A stretch of DNA of 64,000 bases from Zanthoxylum bungeanum (GCA_019454045.1 SKCR01006518.1:744001-808000); one strand, 5' to 3'; shown: positions 34,614 through 47,071, counted from the first letter of the stretch. Notes: a model not told the origin generated them from the letters alone. Numbers and translations are program-made.

Positions 34614-35357
34614 TAAATCATTTGCATCATTATCAATCTTTTCTGGGTACGGCACTTTGTAGGCATTGTATTTTTGCATGTGAAACCCGATGATGAGTCT
34701 CAGTTGGAGGCACTACCTTTTAAGTCGCAGAAGCCGCGGGAAAAGATGTTGGAAGGGAGGAGTCAAGAATTGACTCATAATCGGATTAAGTTCGCTGGTT
34801 TAATTTCGGGTTACTTGTTGGCTGTCCTTTTTAAAAAATTATTCCCGGCCGCCTAACAAAACCTGCAAACACTTAACCTTGGCCCAAAACCCCACATCCA
34901 AGCCCAATCCAATAATTTAAAACATTTAAAATACATGTCACAAATTAAATTAAATTAAATTAAAGTTAACTAATTTAAAATTAAATTAATTCCCAATTTA
35001 AATTAAATTAAAACAAATTAAATTAAATTCCAATTTAAATTAAATTAAAACAAATTAAATTTAAATTAAATCTAAATTAAATTAAACAAATATTTAATTA
35101 AAATCTAATACCAAAATTAAAATAAATCACTTCCTAATTAAAAATCACTCACCAATTTAAAATATTTACTCACCTAATTAACAATTAAATGCTAATTAAA
35201 ATCAATCATAACAAATTTAAAGATATTGACTTCCTAATCTAAACCAATTTTGTCCCCCCTCAAATCCCTTACTTTCCTTGTCTAACACAAATCATATCTC
35301 TCTTTAATACCAAATATCCCTTCCTTGTGAGACAAGGAGAAACCATACCCTCTCACT

Positions 35358-35365
35358 ATAAAAAC
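35358..35365 (+). promoter_or_regulatory. TATA box of LTR6
   Basis: TATAAAAA; two extra U3 copies lie in tandem upstream of this LTR. Confidence 0.65.
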
Positions 35366-36414
35366 ACACACTAAATCAACCCTAGGGACTCCTCTCTCTC
35401 ACGCACAAACAACAAAAAAGGAACAAAACAATAAGCCCTCAAAGACGCACAGCACCTCCGCAAATGTCCACAAAGCCACGTTAAAAACCATGCAACCTTC
35501 ACGTTAAAAATCCCATAACAGCCGCCTAAGCCTCTTCGCCACCTGCCTCACACCAAAATCTGCCTTCACGTCACGCCTAAACCTAGCACCCAGCCTTAAC
35601 GCCCACTCATTAGTCATCACGCTACACAAGCCTCCACTCAACCAAGCCTCAGGCCAAGCACTCCCTCCTTCACGCCCTTTAACGCCACCTGCCTCACACC
35701 AAAGACGCCACACTCCACGCCAAACACGTAAAGCGCACTACTCACGCACCAGCCCATTGACTACATTACATCACGTCCCTCACGCTAGGCCCCTCACAAA
35801 ACAAAACTCACGCCCACCATCCCTTAAATCAACACGCTAATTGCACAGCTTCACGCCCCAAGTTGACAGCCCATCAGGCGCATTCACAGCTCACAAATTC
35901 TCACCATAAGCCCCTCTCACTGGTGTATAAACACCCAACAAATCAGCCCAATTCAGCCGCATATTACACCTAAAATTACAACATATTAGACCCTAAAAAC
36001 TGCCCCTGGAACCCTTCCGAAACAGCAGCCCCTAGCCTCCAAAAAATCGCCAAAACAGTGAACAAATACAACCAAAACAGTGAGCAGAAAATACATCACA
36101 AACAGCAGCAAAACGGAGTCAAAATAGTGGCTTGAGCAGCGAAACAGAGCGAGGGAAAAAGCAAACCAGTGAACCGGGAAAGTTAAGGAGCTTTAACCCT
36201 TCGATCTCCATGAAACGCAAGTCTGAAAGTCGACGAAAAATGTTAGACCTGAGGGTATTTTCCACATTTGTTTTCTGTTTTATTTTTATTATTCATTGAG
36301 TATTGTTTGCATGATTGTTATGTTAAAATGCATGTTGTGGCCCTGAGTAGATAAATATGCATGTGTTATGAAATTTATATGTTGTGGCCTTGGAATAAAA
36401 TGAAAGATGTGTCA

Positions 36415-36523
36415 ACTCTCGCGGTATATATCGGAAGGAAACCCGGACATAAATTTCATAGCCGATTCCGAATGGACGGTAGTATGATCTGTACTCGGGA
36501 TACAACTCCCGTACCGCTTGAGT
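36415..36523 (+). other. Structured LTR element, LTR6 first copy
   Basis: Outer ACTC/GAGT; inner GCGGTA (36421-36426)/TACCGC (36512-36517), as in LTR3. Confidence 0.65.
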
Positions 36524-36601
36524 AAACGGCACATTCTTTTGTTTTATGTTGCTTTGATTTATTTATTCTTCGTCATTTAAATTCCGCATGTTACTTGTTT
36601 A

Positions 36602-37490
36602 TGCATGATGTGATCGAGCGCATGGGCTTAGTAAGTCGGATTAAAGGTCCCATATTTGGAGGGGTTAAAATCATTTTACCACGATGCCTTTGCCGCGCCG
36701 GTTGATGTATGTTCGGTTGGATGTAAGATATGTTCAATCGAGCACACTAAGTTTGATGTGATTGTCTTTATTTTTGTATGCAAGATGCGATCGAGCGCAT
36801 GGGCTTAGTAAGTAAGTCGGATTAAAGGTCCCCTATTTGGAGGGGTTAAAATCCTTTTACCACGATGCTTTGCCGTGCCAGTTGATGTGTGTTCGGTTGG
36901 ATGTAAGATATGTTCAATCGGACATATTAAGTTTGATATGATTGTCTTTATGTTTGTATGAATGATGCGATCGAGCGCATGGGCTTAGTAAGTCGGATTA
37001 AAGGTCCCATATTTGGAGGGGTTAAAACCCTTTACCACGATGCTTTGCCGCGCCGGTTGATGTGTTTGTTTCGGTTGAATGTGAGATATGTTCAATCGGG
37101 CATACTAAGTTTGATGTTATTGTCTTTATTCCTTGTATGCATGATGCAATCGAGCGCATGAGCTTAGTAAGTCAGATTAAAGGTCCCCTATTTGGAGGGG
37201 TTTTAAAATCCATTACCACGATGCTTTTCCGTGCCGGTTGATGTATATTCGGTTGAATATAAGATGTGTTCAATCGGGTATACAAAATTTAATATAGTTA
37301 TCTTTATCTTTGTACGCATTGTAATGAAAGGTGCATGGGCTTATTGTGTTGGATTAAAAGGTTCTCCATTTGGGGGAAAAGCTAAAAGCTAAAGGCTACC
37401 TTTACCACGATATTTGTCGTGTCTTTCATCTATTGATTGCATCATTTACCTTAGTCTTGGCTTAACATATTACAATTCATATATCCATGT
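36602..37490 (+). repeat. 176-bp tandem repeat in LTR6
   Basis: Unit starts near 36602, 36779, 36959, 37138 and 37312, with the same number and order as in LTR3. Confidence 0.92.
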
Positions 37491-37513
37491 TATGATAACA
37501 TTTGAGAGTATTA

Positions 37514-37623
37514 TTCCTTGTGGTATATCGGATGGAAACCCAGACATAAATTCCGTAGCCGATTCTGAATGGACGGTAGTAGTGCGTCTGTACTTGGGAT
37601 ACAATTCCACGTACCACTTGGAA
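37514..37623 (+). other. Structured LTR element, LTR6 second copy
   Basis: Outer TTCC/GGAA; inner GTGGTA (37520-37525)/TACCAC (37612-37617); internal arms CCCA/TGGG. Confidence 0.65.
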
Positions 37624-38274
37624 AAGTGCTCACATGTGTGCTTGTGTCCATATTAGTTATCTTCTTTTGTATTATGTCATAGCATGCTTACTTTAATGCC
37701 TAATTGCATCCTTAAGTGTCTTGTTGCATTATGTACTTAGTGGACTCTTTTATTTATGCATGGACATGTAATGACTATTTGTTTATGATATGTCTATGAA
37801 ATCACATGTTCGTCATTATTTGAATCGCCTTTATGTGTGCTTGTGTAGTTAGTGTGTGCTTATGTTTCCATGAACACAATATGCCAATGAAGTTGTATGT
37901 TCGTTGCTATTTTGATGTAATTTCAAGCATGCAATCTTAGATGTGAAATATATGCCAATTTAGGTGTAAGTTTTATTTTTGTGCATGTGAATTTAGAAGC
38001 ATGATACTCTTGGAAATAAGTGTTACTTAAGCTTGATTAAATTATTACACAAATCCTTTCATTACAAGTGACATAAGTAAGGGACCATTCCGAACCCAAC
38101 GGTTTGAGGTCTTCCATTGCGAGGGGTGAGTGTGGCCTTAAATCTCATTTTCCCGGTTCACACCAGGTGGCGACTCCATTATTCTTCGGTTTAGTCCCCC
38201 GTGGCTACTCTGTACTCCCGACTAGGCCGCGAGCCTAGGACAGCATGCGTCGTCCAGATTCCTGTGTTCCCACA

Positions 38275-38279
38275 CACTC
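38275..38279. repeat. Target site duplication of the C element, right
   Basis: CACTC, one base different from 26161-26165. Confidence 0.78.
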
Positions 38280-38760
38280 TGCGGGTTGAGGCCCACATCA
38301 CTATCAGTCTTTGCCGGGTATGGCACTCTGAGGGCGAGGCCCACATCATTGTCAGTATCGGTCTTGCCGGGTATGGCACTATGGGGCGAGGCTCATATTA
38401 ACATCAAAATCAGTTTTTCCGGGTATGGCACCCTGGGGGCGAGGCCCACATCAGTTTCAGTCTGGGGGCGAGGCCCACTTCAGCATTAATCTGGGGGCGA
38501 GGCCCATATTAGTATCAGTTTGGGGCGAGGCCAATATCAGTCTGGGGGCGAGGCCCACATCAGTTTGGGGCGAGGCTCACATTAGTATCAGTTTGGGGCG
38601 AGGCCCACATCAACATCAATCTAGGGGCGAGGCCCACATTAGTATCAGTTTAGGGTTGAGGCCCATATCAGTATTAGTATGGGGGCGAGGCCCATATCAG
38701 TATCAGTTGGTGGCGAGGCCCACATCAGTATCAGTTCAGGGGCGAGGCCCACATCAATAT

Positions 38761-39330
38761 TAGTTTTGGAATGAATTGGAGAATGAATCTCAGTTTTTGG
38801 AATGAATCCGAGAATGAATCTCAGTTTTGGAATGAATCCGGGAATGAATCTCAGTTTTGGAATGAATCCGAGAATAAATCTCAGCTTTGGAATGAATCCG
38901 GGAATGAATCCGAGAATGAATCTCAGCTTTGGAATGAATCCGGGAATGAATCTCAGCTTTGGAATGAATCCGAGAATGAATCTCAGTTTTTGGAATGAAT
39001 TCGAGAAAAGAATCTCAGTTTTTGGAATGAATCCGAGAAAGAATCTCAGTTTTGGAATGAATCCGAGAAAGAATCTCGGTTTTGGAATGAATTCTAGAAT
39101 GAATCTCATTTTTGGAATGAATCCGAGAATGAATCTCAGTTTTTGGAATGAATCCGAGAGAGAATCTCAGTTTCGGAATGAATCCGAGAAAGAATCTCAG
39201 TTTTGGAATGAATCCGAGAAAGAATCTCAGTTTTGGATTGGATCCGAGAAGGAATCTCAGCTTTGGAATGAATCCGAGAAGGAATCTCAGTTTGGAATGA
39301 ATCCGAGAAAGAATCTCAGTTTTGGAATGA
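38761..39330 (+). repeat. 30-bp minisatellite, internal region 2
   Basis: About 19 units of the same family as 21236-22025, with several one-base slips that break the 10-residue frame. Confidence 0.93.
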
Positions 39331-40238
39331 ATCCCAGGGTCGAGACCCGCATGGTCAGAATTTGAATGAATTCAGGAATGAATCTTAAGGCCGAGGTCCA
39401 CATCGTCAGAGTTTTGGAATGAATCCCAGGGTTGATGCCCACATCACCAGCAGAGTTTTAGGAACGAATCCCAGAGGGCGAAGCCCGTATTGTCAGCAGT
39501 TTTCGGGAATGAATCCCAGGGGGCGAAGCCCGCATCATCATCAGCATTTTGAGGATGCGTCCTAGGGTCGAGACCCACATCATCATCAACTCAGATCGAA
39601 GCAGCAGGTAAGTCAGGTGGCAGCTGGCGAGCCAAGTAAGTAAAAATGCATTGCATAACTTTGATAGGATTGTCATTGTCACACACTGCACAAGTCCCAT
39701 CAAAGTGGGGGCGGGGCGACTGTAGGCACTGTATTTTTACATGTAAGTCCCGATGATGAGCCTCGAACGGAGGCACTACCTTTAAGTTGCGGAAGTCGCG
39801 GGAAACGGAAGTCGGAAGGGAAGGGTCAAGAATTGACATTTTTGTTGGATTTGGTTCACTCGTTCAAGTTTCGGGTTCTCTCGTTCGGTCTCTGTTTTGA
39901 AAAATTATCCTCGACCCAAACCCATATCTCACAATTCCTACCCAAATAACCAAAAACCACTCTCTCCAAAACAATTCCCTCCCAAACACTAACCAACGAA
40001 ACTAAACGACCAAAAACCAAGCACTAGCCAACAAACTAACAAAACAAGCCTTACACCCCACGCCCATGCACCCATGCTAGCCACCCTCCATAAAATACCC
40101 ATAACCCTCCATGAACAACCCATAACCACCCATACCCTATTCATGCTAACCACCATCCATAACCACTCTGCACACCCATGCTACTACCCATAAGCACCCA
40201 TGTTGTCTCTCCCTCTCTCACTTCAAAGACAACTACCA

Positions 40239-40244
40239 TATAAA
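40239..40244 (+). promoter_or_regulatory. TATA box of LTR7
   Basis: TATAAA in CCATATAAACCCTTC, as in LTR2. Confidence 0.55.
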
Positions 40245-41584
40245 CCCTTCATCACCTTCACGCTAGGGGGGCACACTCTCATTTTTCACGTCAACAACAA
40301 AAGATAATAAACCCAAAACTCATAAAACAAACTCTGTAGAACCATAGACCTCACTCAACCCTCATCACCCTCACGCCCTTAAGCTCACCATGCAGCCTCA
40401 TAGCCCTACACACAGCCACGCATGAATGGCACTCAAACCCTCTCTCTTCTACCTTCACGCTCAACAGAGCTAAAACCTCAGAAGCAGCCCTCCATCACGC
40501 TAAACGCCCACTGACCTAGCTCTCCCCTCATGCATGCCATGAAAAAACAGAATTCTCAAAAATGAAACAACACATAACTACCCCTAATCCTCAGCCGAGC
40601 CCTCAAACAACACACTCACTAACCTTTTCCCTCAAATAGCACACGTTCGCATAGACATTGCCCCCCACTTAACTCACGCAACAAAGCCACAAACATCGAC
40701 CACTCAACAAACTCTCACAGCCTTTTGCCACTTCAACGTCACCACGCAAAGCCTAGCCACCTGATCAGTAAACGTACATTACACACAGCCCATTCAACAA
40801 AGACAACCTCAGCCACGCATACTGCCCAATTGCCACAAACAGCCCACTCACAGCAACTTAATGCATAAGACCCTTACTGCCTAACAAACCTTCATGCCAC
40901 GCTTAGCGTAAGCCACCAGCCCCCACGTTCACATCCTCACCGACCGGTTGAAACAAAGGAACCCCTCGGCCTCACACAAAGCAGCCACTCACGCCAATAA
41001 TCACGAACCATCATCAAGAGCCCACTCAAACACACGCACAAAAAACCAATAGCCCTCTTAAACCGCACCATCATAGCCATTAGTCGACCAAAAAAATAAC
41101 AGAAAAGCACCCAAAAATAGTCCAAACAGTGACCAAAAAAATAATCCCAAAACAGCAACCAATAACCCTCTAACTTGCACCCAATCGCCGACCAAACTTC
41201 CCTCACCAATACGCACAAAAACAGCCCCCATGCATACGTAAACTAGCCCAAATAACCCTTGAAACCAAGACATAAAACTGCCCAAAAATCGTCCAGAGAC
41301 TGGCCCATAAATAGACTGAAAACTGCAGTAAAAATAGAGAAAACAGCGAGCGGAAACCGCAAGTGAAAACGGACAAAACAGTAGAAACAGCGGACCAGTG
41401 AAAATAGTGGAAATGATAACCCTTCCGGCACCGTGAAACGCACTCCCAAGAGACGACTAAAGAGGTTAGACCTGAGGGCACCCTTTTATTTATTATCCTT
41501 TATTTTTAGTTATTTATTACTTTATTTCACATGAGTATTGTGAATTGGTGCATGATGTGATTTTCGGGTGAACGGAATATGTGT

Positions 41585-41696
41585 TCTCTCTTGTGGTATA
41601 TCGGATGGAAACCTGGACGTAAATTCCGTAGCCGAATCTGAATGGACGGTATTGTCGTTTGCACTCGGGATACAATGCCACGTATCACTTGAGAGA
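41585..41696 (+). other. Structured LTR element, LTR7 copy
   Basis: Outer arms TCTCTC/GAGAGA (6 bp), inner GTGGTA (41593-41598)/TATCAC (41683-41688, one G-U pair), internal arms CCTG/CGGG (one G-U pair). Confidence 0.65.
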
Positions 41697-42947
41697 CACA
41701 CCTATTTCGTTTCGTCCAATATTGTGTTTGAGCATGATTAGTTGTTGGCATGTTATTTATTTAAGTCGTTGGTAGTTGTCTATTTCTAAGCATGATTTAG
41801 TTGTAGTATATTGTTTCTTTATGCATGATTTAGTTACTTTCTTTCGCATTAGGAATTTAATTTATGTTTACGTTTAGGTTGTTATTTATTTTTTGTATTT
41901 AATGATCCAACATGCTCATTGTGTGATAGTGTATGTTTGCCGTTGTGATACTTACTTTTAAAGCATGATGATTTAGATATAGGATTTACCTTTATGAACG
42001 TGAACTAGATCTAGGTTAATCTCGGACATGTATATTGTGTAGACTTGCTTAAATTATTGCACAAATCCGTTCATTACAAGTGGCATAAGTAAGGGACCAT
42101 TCTGAACCCAACGGTTTGAGGTCTTCCCTTGCGAGGGGTGAGTGCGGCCTTAAATCATTTTCCCGGTTCACACGGGGTGGCGACTCCATTTTTATTCTCC
42201 GGTTTAGTCCCCTGCGGGCTACTCCGTACTCCCAAACCGGGCCACGAGCCCGGAACAGCGTCGTCCATTTCTGTGTCCTACAGTCTGGCGACTCCTCTGG
42301 GAATCTACAATGGGAAATCCATTTGACAGTCAGTCACATACCGTAACTCGTTGGCACGTACCGTAAGGTATAAAAAAGGTGTGCTCACTTGGTCGTTTGA
42401 ACCTTGAGTGGGGAGTCCTAGTTGTGGGCAATCCTTCGTCAGCGGGAGCCTTTGTTTACATTCCTTAAACCTACATGTGAACCTTAGTTGTATGACCCTT
42501 AGAAATTATTTTATGCTTGTGTTTAGGACCATCGCCATTTGGATTCAGTTGGATCTTTTTGTCAAGAGATGTGAACTTGTTGGGCCATTTAAACTGGGAC
42601 AAGTCATGTCCTTTGACAATTGGGCCAAAAGCTTCTAAAATGCCGATGGGCCATTTTGTGTTTAGGCCTCTTATCATTTGAAGTTATTTAGTTATATTAT
42701 CGCAAAGTGTAAACTTGTTGGGCCTTTTTCAACTGGGACAAGTTTGCACCGCGCAATAGTGTGATTGAATACTTTAAAATGATAACGAGCCAATTAGGGT
42801 AAATTCTTTTATGAGCTTATTTATTCCATACATCGCACGCATGTCATGCATACACGCATCATGTTAACCCTTTATGTCTTAAAAGCCATCATAGATACCC
42901 GTTGGGTTAGGAAAGAAGGAAGACTAGTCAAGAGACCATCAGCAAAC

Positions 42948-44140
42948 ATGAGCAGATCAGAGAACGAGGTATCCCGTGTGGATCAGTTGGAAACCAGTCT
43001 CACCAAAGTTACTGAATAGTTACAAGCCTTGACTACTGCTATGGCTAATATGGTTGTGCCCCGTGCTGGGGGAAGCTCTGAAAATTAGAGGCGTGAAGAG
43101 CCTCCGAACAAGTTGAGTGATGATATCCCTGTTTTTGATGATGACATGGCTGAATATACAGCCGGAAGAATATCCGGGTCTCAGGCAGAATTACAGAAAC
43201 TCCGGGATCAGGTAGAAACAGTTACCCGCAAGATGAAGGGTAAAGATGAAGATCTGCTGGATTATGAGTCGATGACTTTCGAATAACAGCTGCCAGCACG
43301 GTTCAAGATGCCTGATATGGCTAAGTTCCGTGGGAATGGGGATCCGAGGGTGCATCTCCGACAGTATGTATCAATTATGAGTTCAGTTGGCTTATCTCAG
43401 CGCCAAGTGCAGAAGATGTTTGGGATGTCACTCGAGGGGGCACCTGTGGTTTGGTATCATAGCCTTGAGAAGAAGGTTAAGGAGGATTGGAGGGAGTTGG
43501 CTGATGGCTTCCTTAAACAATATGTCACTGACTTGGAGATCGATCTGTCACTCCGTGATCTGGAGAACATCAAGCAGAAACCGGAGGAAAATTTTAAAGA
43601 ATATGTAGACAGATGAAGGAGTCAGTTATTGAAAATGCAGACTCGGCCCTCAGAGAAAGACCAGATAAAAATGATCATCAAGGGCACCAAGCCCTCTATT
43701 TATGGGAAGCTGAGGAGAATGGCTTCAATGATCATGGATTTTCGACAGTTGAGAGAAACTGTCATGGACATTGAAGAAGAGGAAGCCGAGAATCGGAAGA
43801 TTTATGGCCAGAATAGAAGGACTTTTGGAGGGCCTTCTGAAACCAAGCCCGCTAGTTTCGAAGTTACTGCCATCAGAAACAGGCGATTCTCCAACCTTGG
43901 TAAGCCTCTGTCGAAGGTGTTTGAAAAGCTGAAGATGCAAGGGCTCCTGAAGCCCTTAGAACCTAAACCACTTCCAAGCCCTGTGCCACACTACCTTGAC
44001 TGAACTTGAACTTTTTTGTTACTTCCATCAACAAAAGGGTCACGAAACTGACAACCTCCCCCGCCTCAGGCATGAGATCCAAGACCTCATTGACACTCGT
44101 AAAATACCCGACCCTGAAAAAACAACAACCCAACACATAC
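42948..44140 (+). pseudogene. Gag of Tat-like element T1, broken
   Basis: Starts with ATG at 42948 and is collinear with the T2 gag. Four in-frame stops: codons 24 (43017), 47 (43086), 113 (43284) and 223 (43614). Core motifs are kept (GDPRVHLRQYVSIM, EGAPVVWYHSLEK). A fourth open part (43629-44003) reads IKGTKPSIYGKLRRMASMIM. A frameshift near 44000 is needed to reach CYFHQQKGHETDNLPRLRHE, a zinc-finger-like Cys/His block that ends Tat gag proteins; here the third metal ligand is not Cys. It would form the capsid, but cannot do so in this state. Confidence 0.86.
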
Positions 44141-44433
44141 AGAAACCCTCTACCCAACTACATGATCAACTCCGGCCTGCCCGAAAGCTTTGTCCTCCAA
44201 GCTCTCAAACACCCACCTTCTTACATGGGGATAGGAGATGGCAGTAGGGAAGAACCGTAGGCTGAAAAAGAAGACAATGATGCAAACAATGAAGATGTTT
44301 TCCTTGGTTTATTTGATTGCAATCCTGCATTTTAAGACATTGATTTTGTCTGTTTGATCGAACATTTTTCTTAATAATAATAAAGACGTTCATTTCGCTT
44401 ACTTGCCCGAGTCTCTTCCTTTCAACCTACAAC

Positions 44434-44640
44434 ATGAGTATATTTGGCAAAGGCATTCAACCTTGGTACTATGGTACTCAGCAATGTTTAGAACACGGGG
44501 AATCCCCAGAAGAAGCAAGCAGAAAAAACAAGATAGCCATTCAGAAATTGGGAAACGGAGCAGTGAAACTGTCAGACTTGGAAGGGAACGAGTTCACCGA
44601 GCCGATCAATGTTGACAGATTGAAGCTGTATTTAGCCTGA
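44434..44640 (+). pseudogene. C-terminal tail of pol, Tat-like
   Basis: The last 27 or so codons read GAVKLSDLEGNEFTEPINVD, then RLKLYLA and TGA (44638). This matches the conserved end of Tat-type polyproteins after integrase. The preceding codons (from 44434) look like mixed remnants. Between gag (about 44330) and here some 4 kb of pol has been deleted. Confidence 0.75.
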
Positions 44641-45804
44641 GGAAGAGAAGACTGAGCAGTCACCAAGAGAATTGGCAGAAGACCTAACCTGATGGGATAG
44701 GAAACTCATTCATGCATATATACACGTAATATACTTGCATTCTTTTGTGTTTTGTCTGTTCTATGTTTGCAGGTTCCGGTAAAAGAGAAGCGAACCCCAA
44801 GGGGGCGACTGGAGACACATGTAGGTACACGGCGCCAAGGAGCACAATGAGGGTCTAACCCACCAGAAATAGGGAGTACTTGTACACTTGCATACGTACG
44901 CATCGCATGCACACGTCTTTATTCTGTTGTTTTGCATTCGCAGGTTTCAAAGAAGAAAAAATAGAAAGCGGCAAAGGCAAGCCAATCAGAAGCAGCAACA
45001 GTGTTATCAGTTTCAAGAATGAATCGGTATTAGTTTCGGGAAGAAATCCTAGGGTTGAGGCCCATCAGTGTCGGAATGACCGTTTGCCTGGATATCCATC
45101 CTGGTTTACTTATGCTACGATATATGATATGGTCAGAAACAAAGAAAAAAAAAGTCTCTGCAATGAAAAGAAAAAGAAAGAAAAATAGACTGCCTATAAC
45201 CGATAAGCGTGAAGCTACCCATGGGCGAGTATTAGGACCACCATGAGGAGAAATGCTACCTTAAAGGGTAGGTGTGTCAAAGAAACAAAAAGAAAGAAAG
45301 AGAAAAAGAATGAAAAGAAAGAGACAAGAAAAAAAAGAAGAATACCATATCGTTGAGTTGAGTATGACGAAGTAATCACAGAGTGTGATTAAGACATCTA
45401 GGTTGGTTAGACCCACTGATCCAACTCTCCGAGACAAAATCATCGAGTTGGCTTACTTAAGGAATAAGCTGTGAAAGAGCCTTGGCACACACACATAGGA
45501 GTCTAGTTCAGATCACCTATTCAGACGATCGGAATTGAGTGCATCAAAACTTTGAAGGTTCTCAGGTTTCGACGCGAAGCATTCGTTGGAGGCGAAATTA
45601 TGCCTAACTATCAGGATTGTCTCATGAGAAGCAATATAGTATGTTGAAATAAACCATCACATCACTAATATCAGTTTTGTGGATGAATCACAGGGTCGAG
45701 GCCCATATCAGTATTAGTTTCAGAAAGAATCCCAGGTGGCGAAGCCCACACCAGTATCTGTTTTGGGGATGAGTCCCGGGGGCGAGGCCAACATCAACAT
45801 CAAT
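44641..45804 (+). other. 3' non-coding part of internal region 5
   Basis: Right arm of the inverted repeat at 44683-44696 (CCTAACCTGATGGG), then two copies of a splice-acceptor-like segment (ending 44772 and 44943), purine tracts (45250-45340) and sparse GAGGCCCA repeats. A purine-tract look-alike (AAGGGGGCGACTGG, 44798) is not followed by LTR sequence. Confidence 0.65.
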
Positions 45805-46545
45805 ATCAGTTTTGGAATGAATCAGAGAATGAATCTCAATTTTTGGAATGAATCCGAGAATGAATCTCAGTTTTGGAATGAATCCGGGAATGAATCTCAG
45901 TTTTGTAATGAATCCGAGAATGAATCTCAGCTTTGGAATGAATCCGGGAATGAATCTTAGTTTTGGAATGAATCCGAGAATGAATCTCAGCTTTGGAATG
46001 AATCCGGGAATGAATCTCAGCTTTGGAATGAATCCGAGAATGAATCTGAGTTTTTGGAATGAATCCGAGAATGAATCTCAGCTTTGGAATGAATTCGGGA
46101 ATGAATCTCAGCTTTGGAATGAATCTGAGAATGAATCTCAATTTTTGGAATGAATTCGAGAATGAATCTCAGCTTTGGAATGAATCCGAGAATGAATCTC
46201 AGTTTTTGGAATGAATCCGAGAAAGAATCTCAGTTTTGGAATGAATCCGAGAAAGAATCTCAGTTTTAGAATGAAACCGAGAAGGAATCTCAGCTTTGGA
46301 ATGAATCTGAGAAGGAATCTTAGTTCTGGAATGAATTCGAGAATGAATCTTAGCTTTGGAATGAATCCGAGAAGGAATCCCAGCTTTGGAATGAATCTGA
46401 GAAGGAATCTCAGCTTTGGAATGAATCCGAGAATGAATCTTAGTTTTTGAATGAATCCGAGAAGGAATCTCAGTTTTGGAATGAATCCAAGAATGAATCT
46501 CAGTTTGGAATGAATCCGAGAAAGAATCTCAGTTTTGGAATGAAT
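45805..46545 (+). repeat. 30-bp minisatellite, internal region 5
   Basis: About 24 units of the same family, opening 10-residue repeat frames on both strands. Confidence 0.94.
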
Positions 46546-47071
46546 CCCAGGGTCGAGACCCGCATTGTCAGAATTTTGAATGAATCCAGGAATGAATCTT
46601 AAGGCCGAGGTCCACATCGTCAGAGTTTTGGAATGAATCCGGGAATGAATCCCAGGGTTGATGCCCACATCACCAGCAGTTTCAGGAACGAATCCCAGAG
46701 GACGAAGCCCGTATTGTTAGCAGTTTTCGGTAATGAATCCCAGAGGGCGAAGCCCGCATCATCATCAGCAGTTTGGGATGCGTCCTAGGGTCGAGACCCA
46801 CATCATCATCAGCAGTTTGGGATGCGTCCTCGGGTAGATGCCCATATTTTTCAGCGATATTGGGATGCGTCCCAGGGTCGAGGCCTTCGTTGTCGGTTGC
46901 AGTTATTGGGATGCGTCCCAGGTTCGAGGTCCACTACATCATCAACTCAGCTCGAAGCAACAGGTAAGTCAAGTGGCAGCTGGCGAGACAAGTAAGTAAA
47001 AATGCATTGCATAACTTTGATAGGATTGTCATTGTCACACACTGCACAAGTCCCATCAAAGTGGGGGCGAC
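46546..47071 (+). other. 3' end of internal region 5 with polypurine tract
   Basis: Degenerate repeats ending in four GGGATGCGTCC units (46769-46925), the donor-like CAGGTAAGT (about 46961) and AAAGTGGGGGCGAC (47058-47071). Confidence 0.7.

Larger units (their letters stand above)
26166..38274 (+). mobile_element. C element: nested Tat-like retrotransposon with tandem 3' LTR pieces
   Basis: 12.1 kb, LTR3 to LTR6, inserted in the internal region of the outer array. Both full LTRs are type C (about 3.6 kb), with AAATT-rich U3 and a 176-bp tandem repeat. The internal region has no coding domains. Between it and LTR6 lie two U3 fragments (LTR4, LTR5) separated by copies of the left flank. Confidence 0.86.
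34658..38274 (+). repeat. LTR6, type C (3617 bp)
   Basis: Full-length partner of LTR3, with the AAATT array, TATAAAAA at 35358, the 176-bp array (36602-37490) and two structured elements. It ends GTTCCCACA where LTR3 has GTTCACACA, then CACTC. Confidence 0.9.
38275..39720 (+). mobile_element. Internal region 2, 3' half
   Basis: Resumes at CTCTGCGGGTTGAGG, exactly where internal region 2 was interrupted. GAGGCCCACATC repeats (38281-38760), the 30-bp array (38761-39330) and the degenerate tail follow. The purine tract reads GTGGGGGCGGGGCGAC (39705-39720), longer by a small internal duplication than the others. Confidence 0.85.
39721..42282 (+). repeat. LTR7, type B (2562 bp)
   Basis: TGTAG start, CTACA end. 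The only full type B copy; its 5' part pairs with LTR2. TATAAA at 40239. G-poor on this strand up to about 41300. The structured element is at 41585-41696. Confidence 0.9.
42283..47071 (+). mobile_element. Internal region 5, retaining gag and a pol tail
   Basis: PBS at 42286 (TGGCGACTCCTCTGGG), then a deletion of about 300 bp against region 1 joining directly to AATCTAC. Then leader, gag remnant, pol C-terminal codons, 3' region and minisatellites. The protease, most of reverse transcriptase, RNase H and integrase are gone. Confidence 0.85.

Noticed and set aside
22412..42282. LTR2 and LTR7 as the ends of a simple nested B insertion
   Set aside because: Both are preceded by a purine tract and followed by a PBS, there is no target duplication, and LTR2 is type A in its 3' part.
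44790..44880. An additional LTR start after GGGGGCGACTGG
   Set aside because: TGTAGGTACA follows 20 bp later, but the next sequence does not match any LTR and no LTR end or PBS is found.
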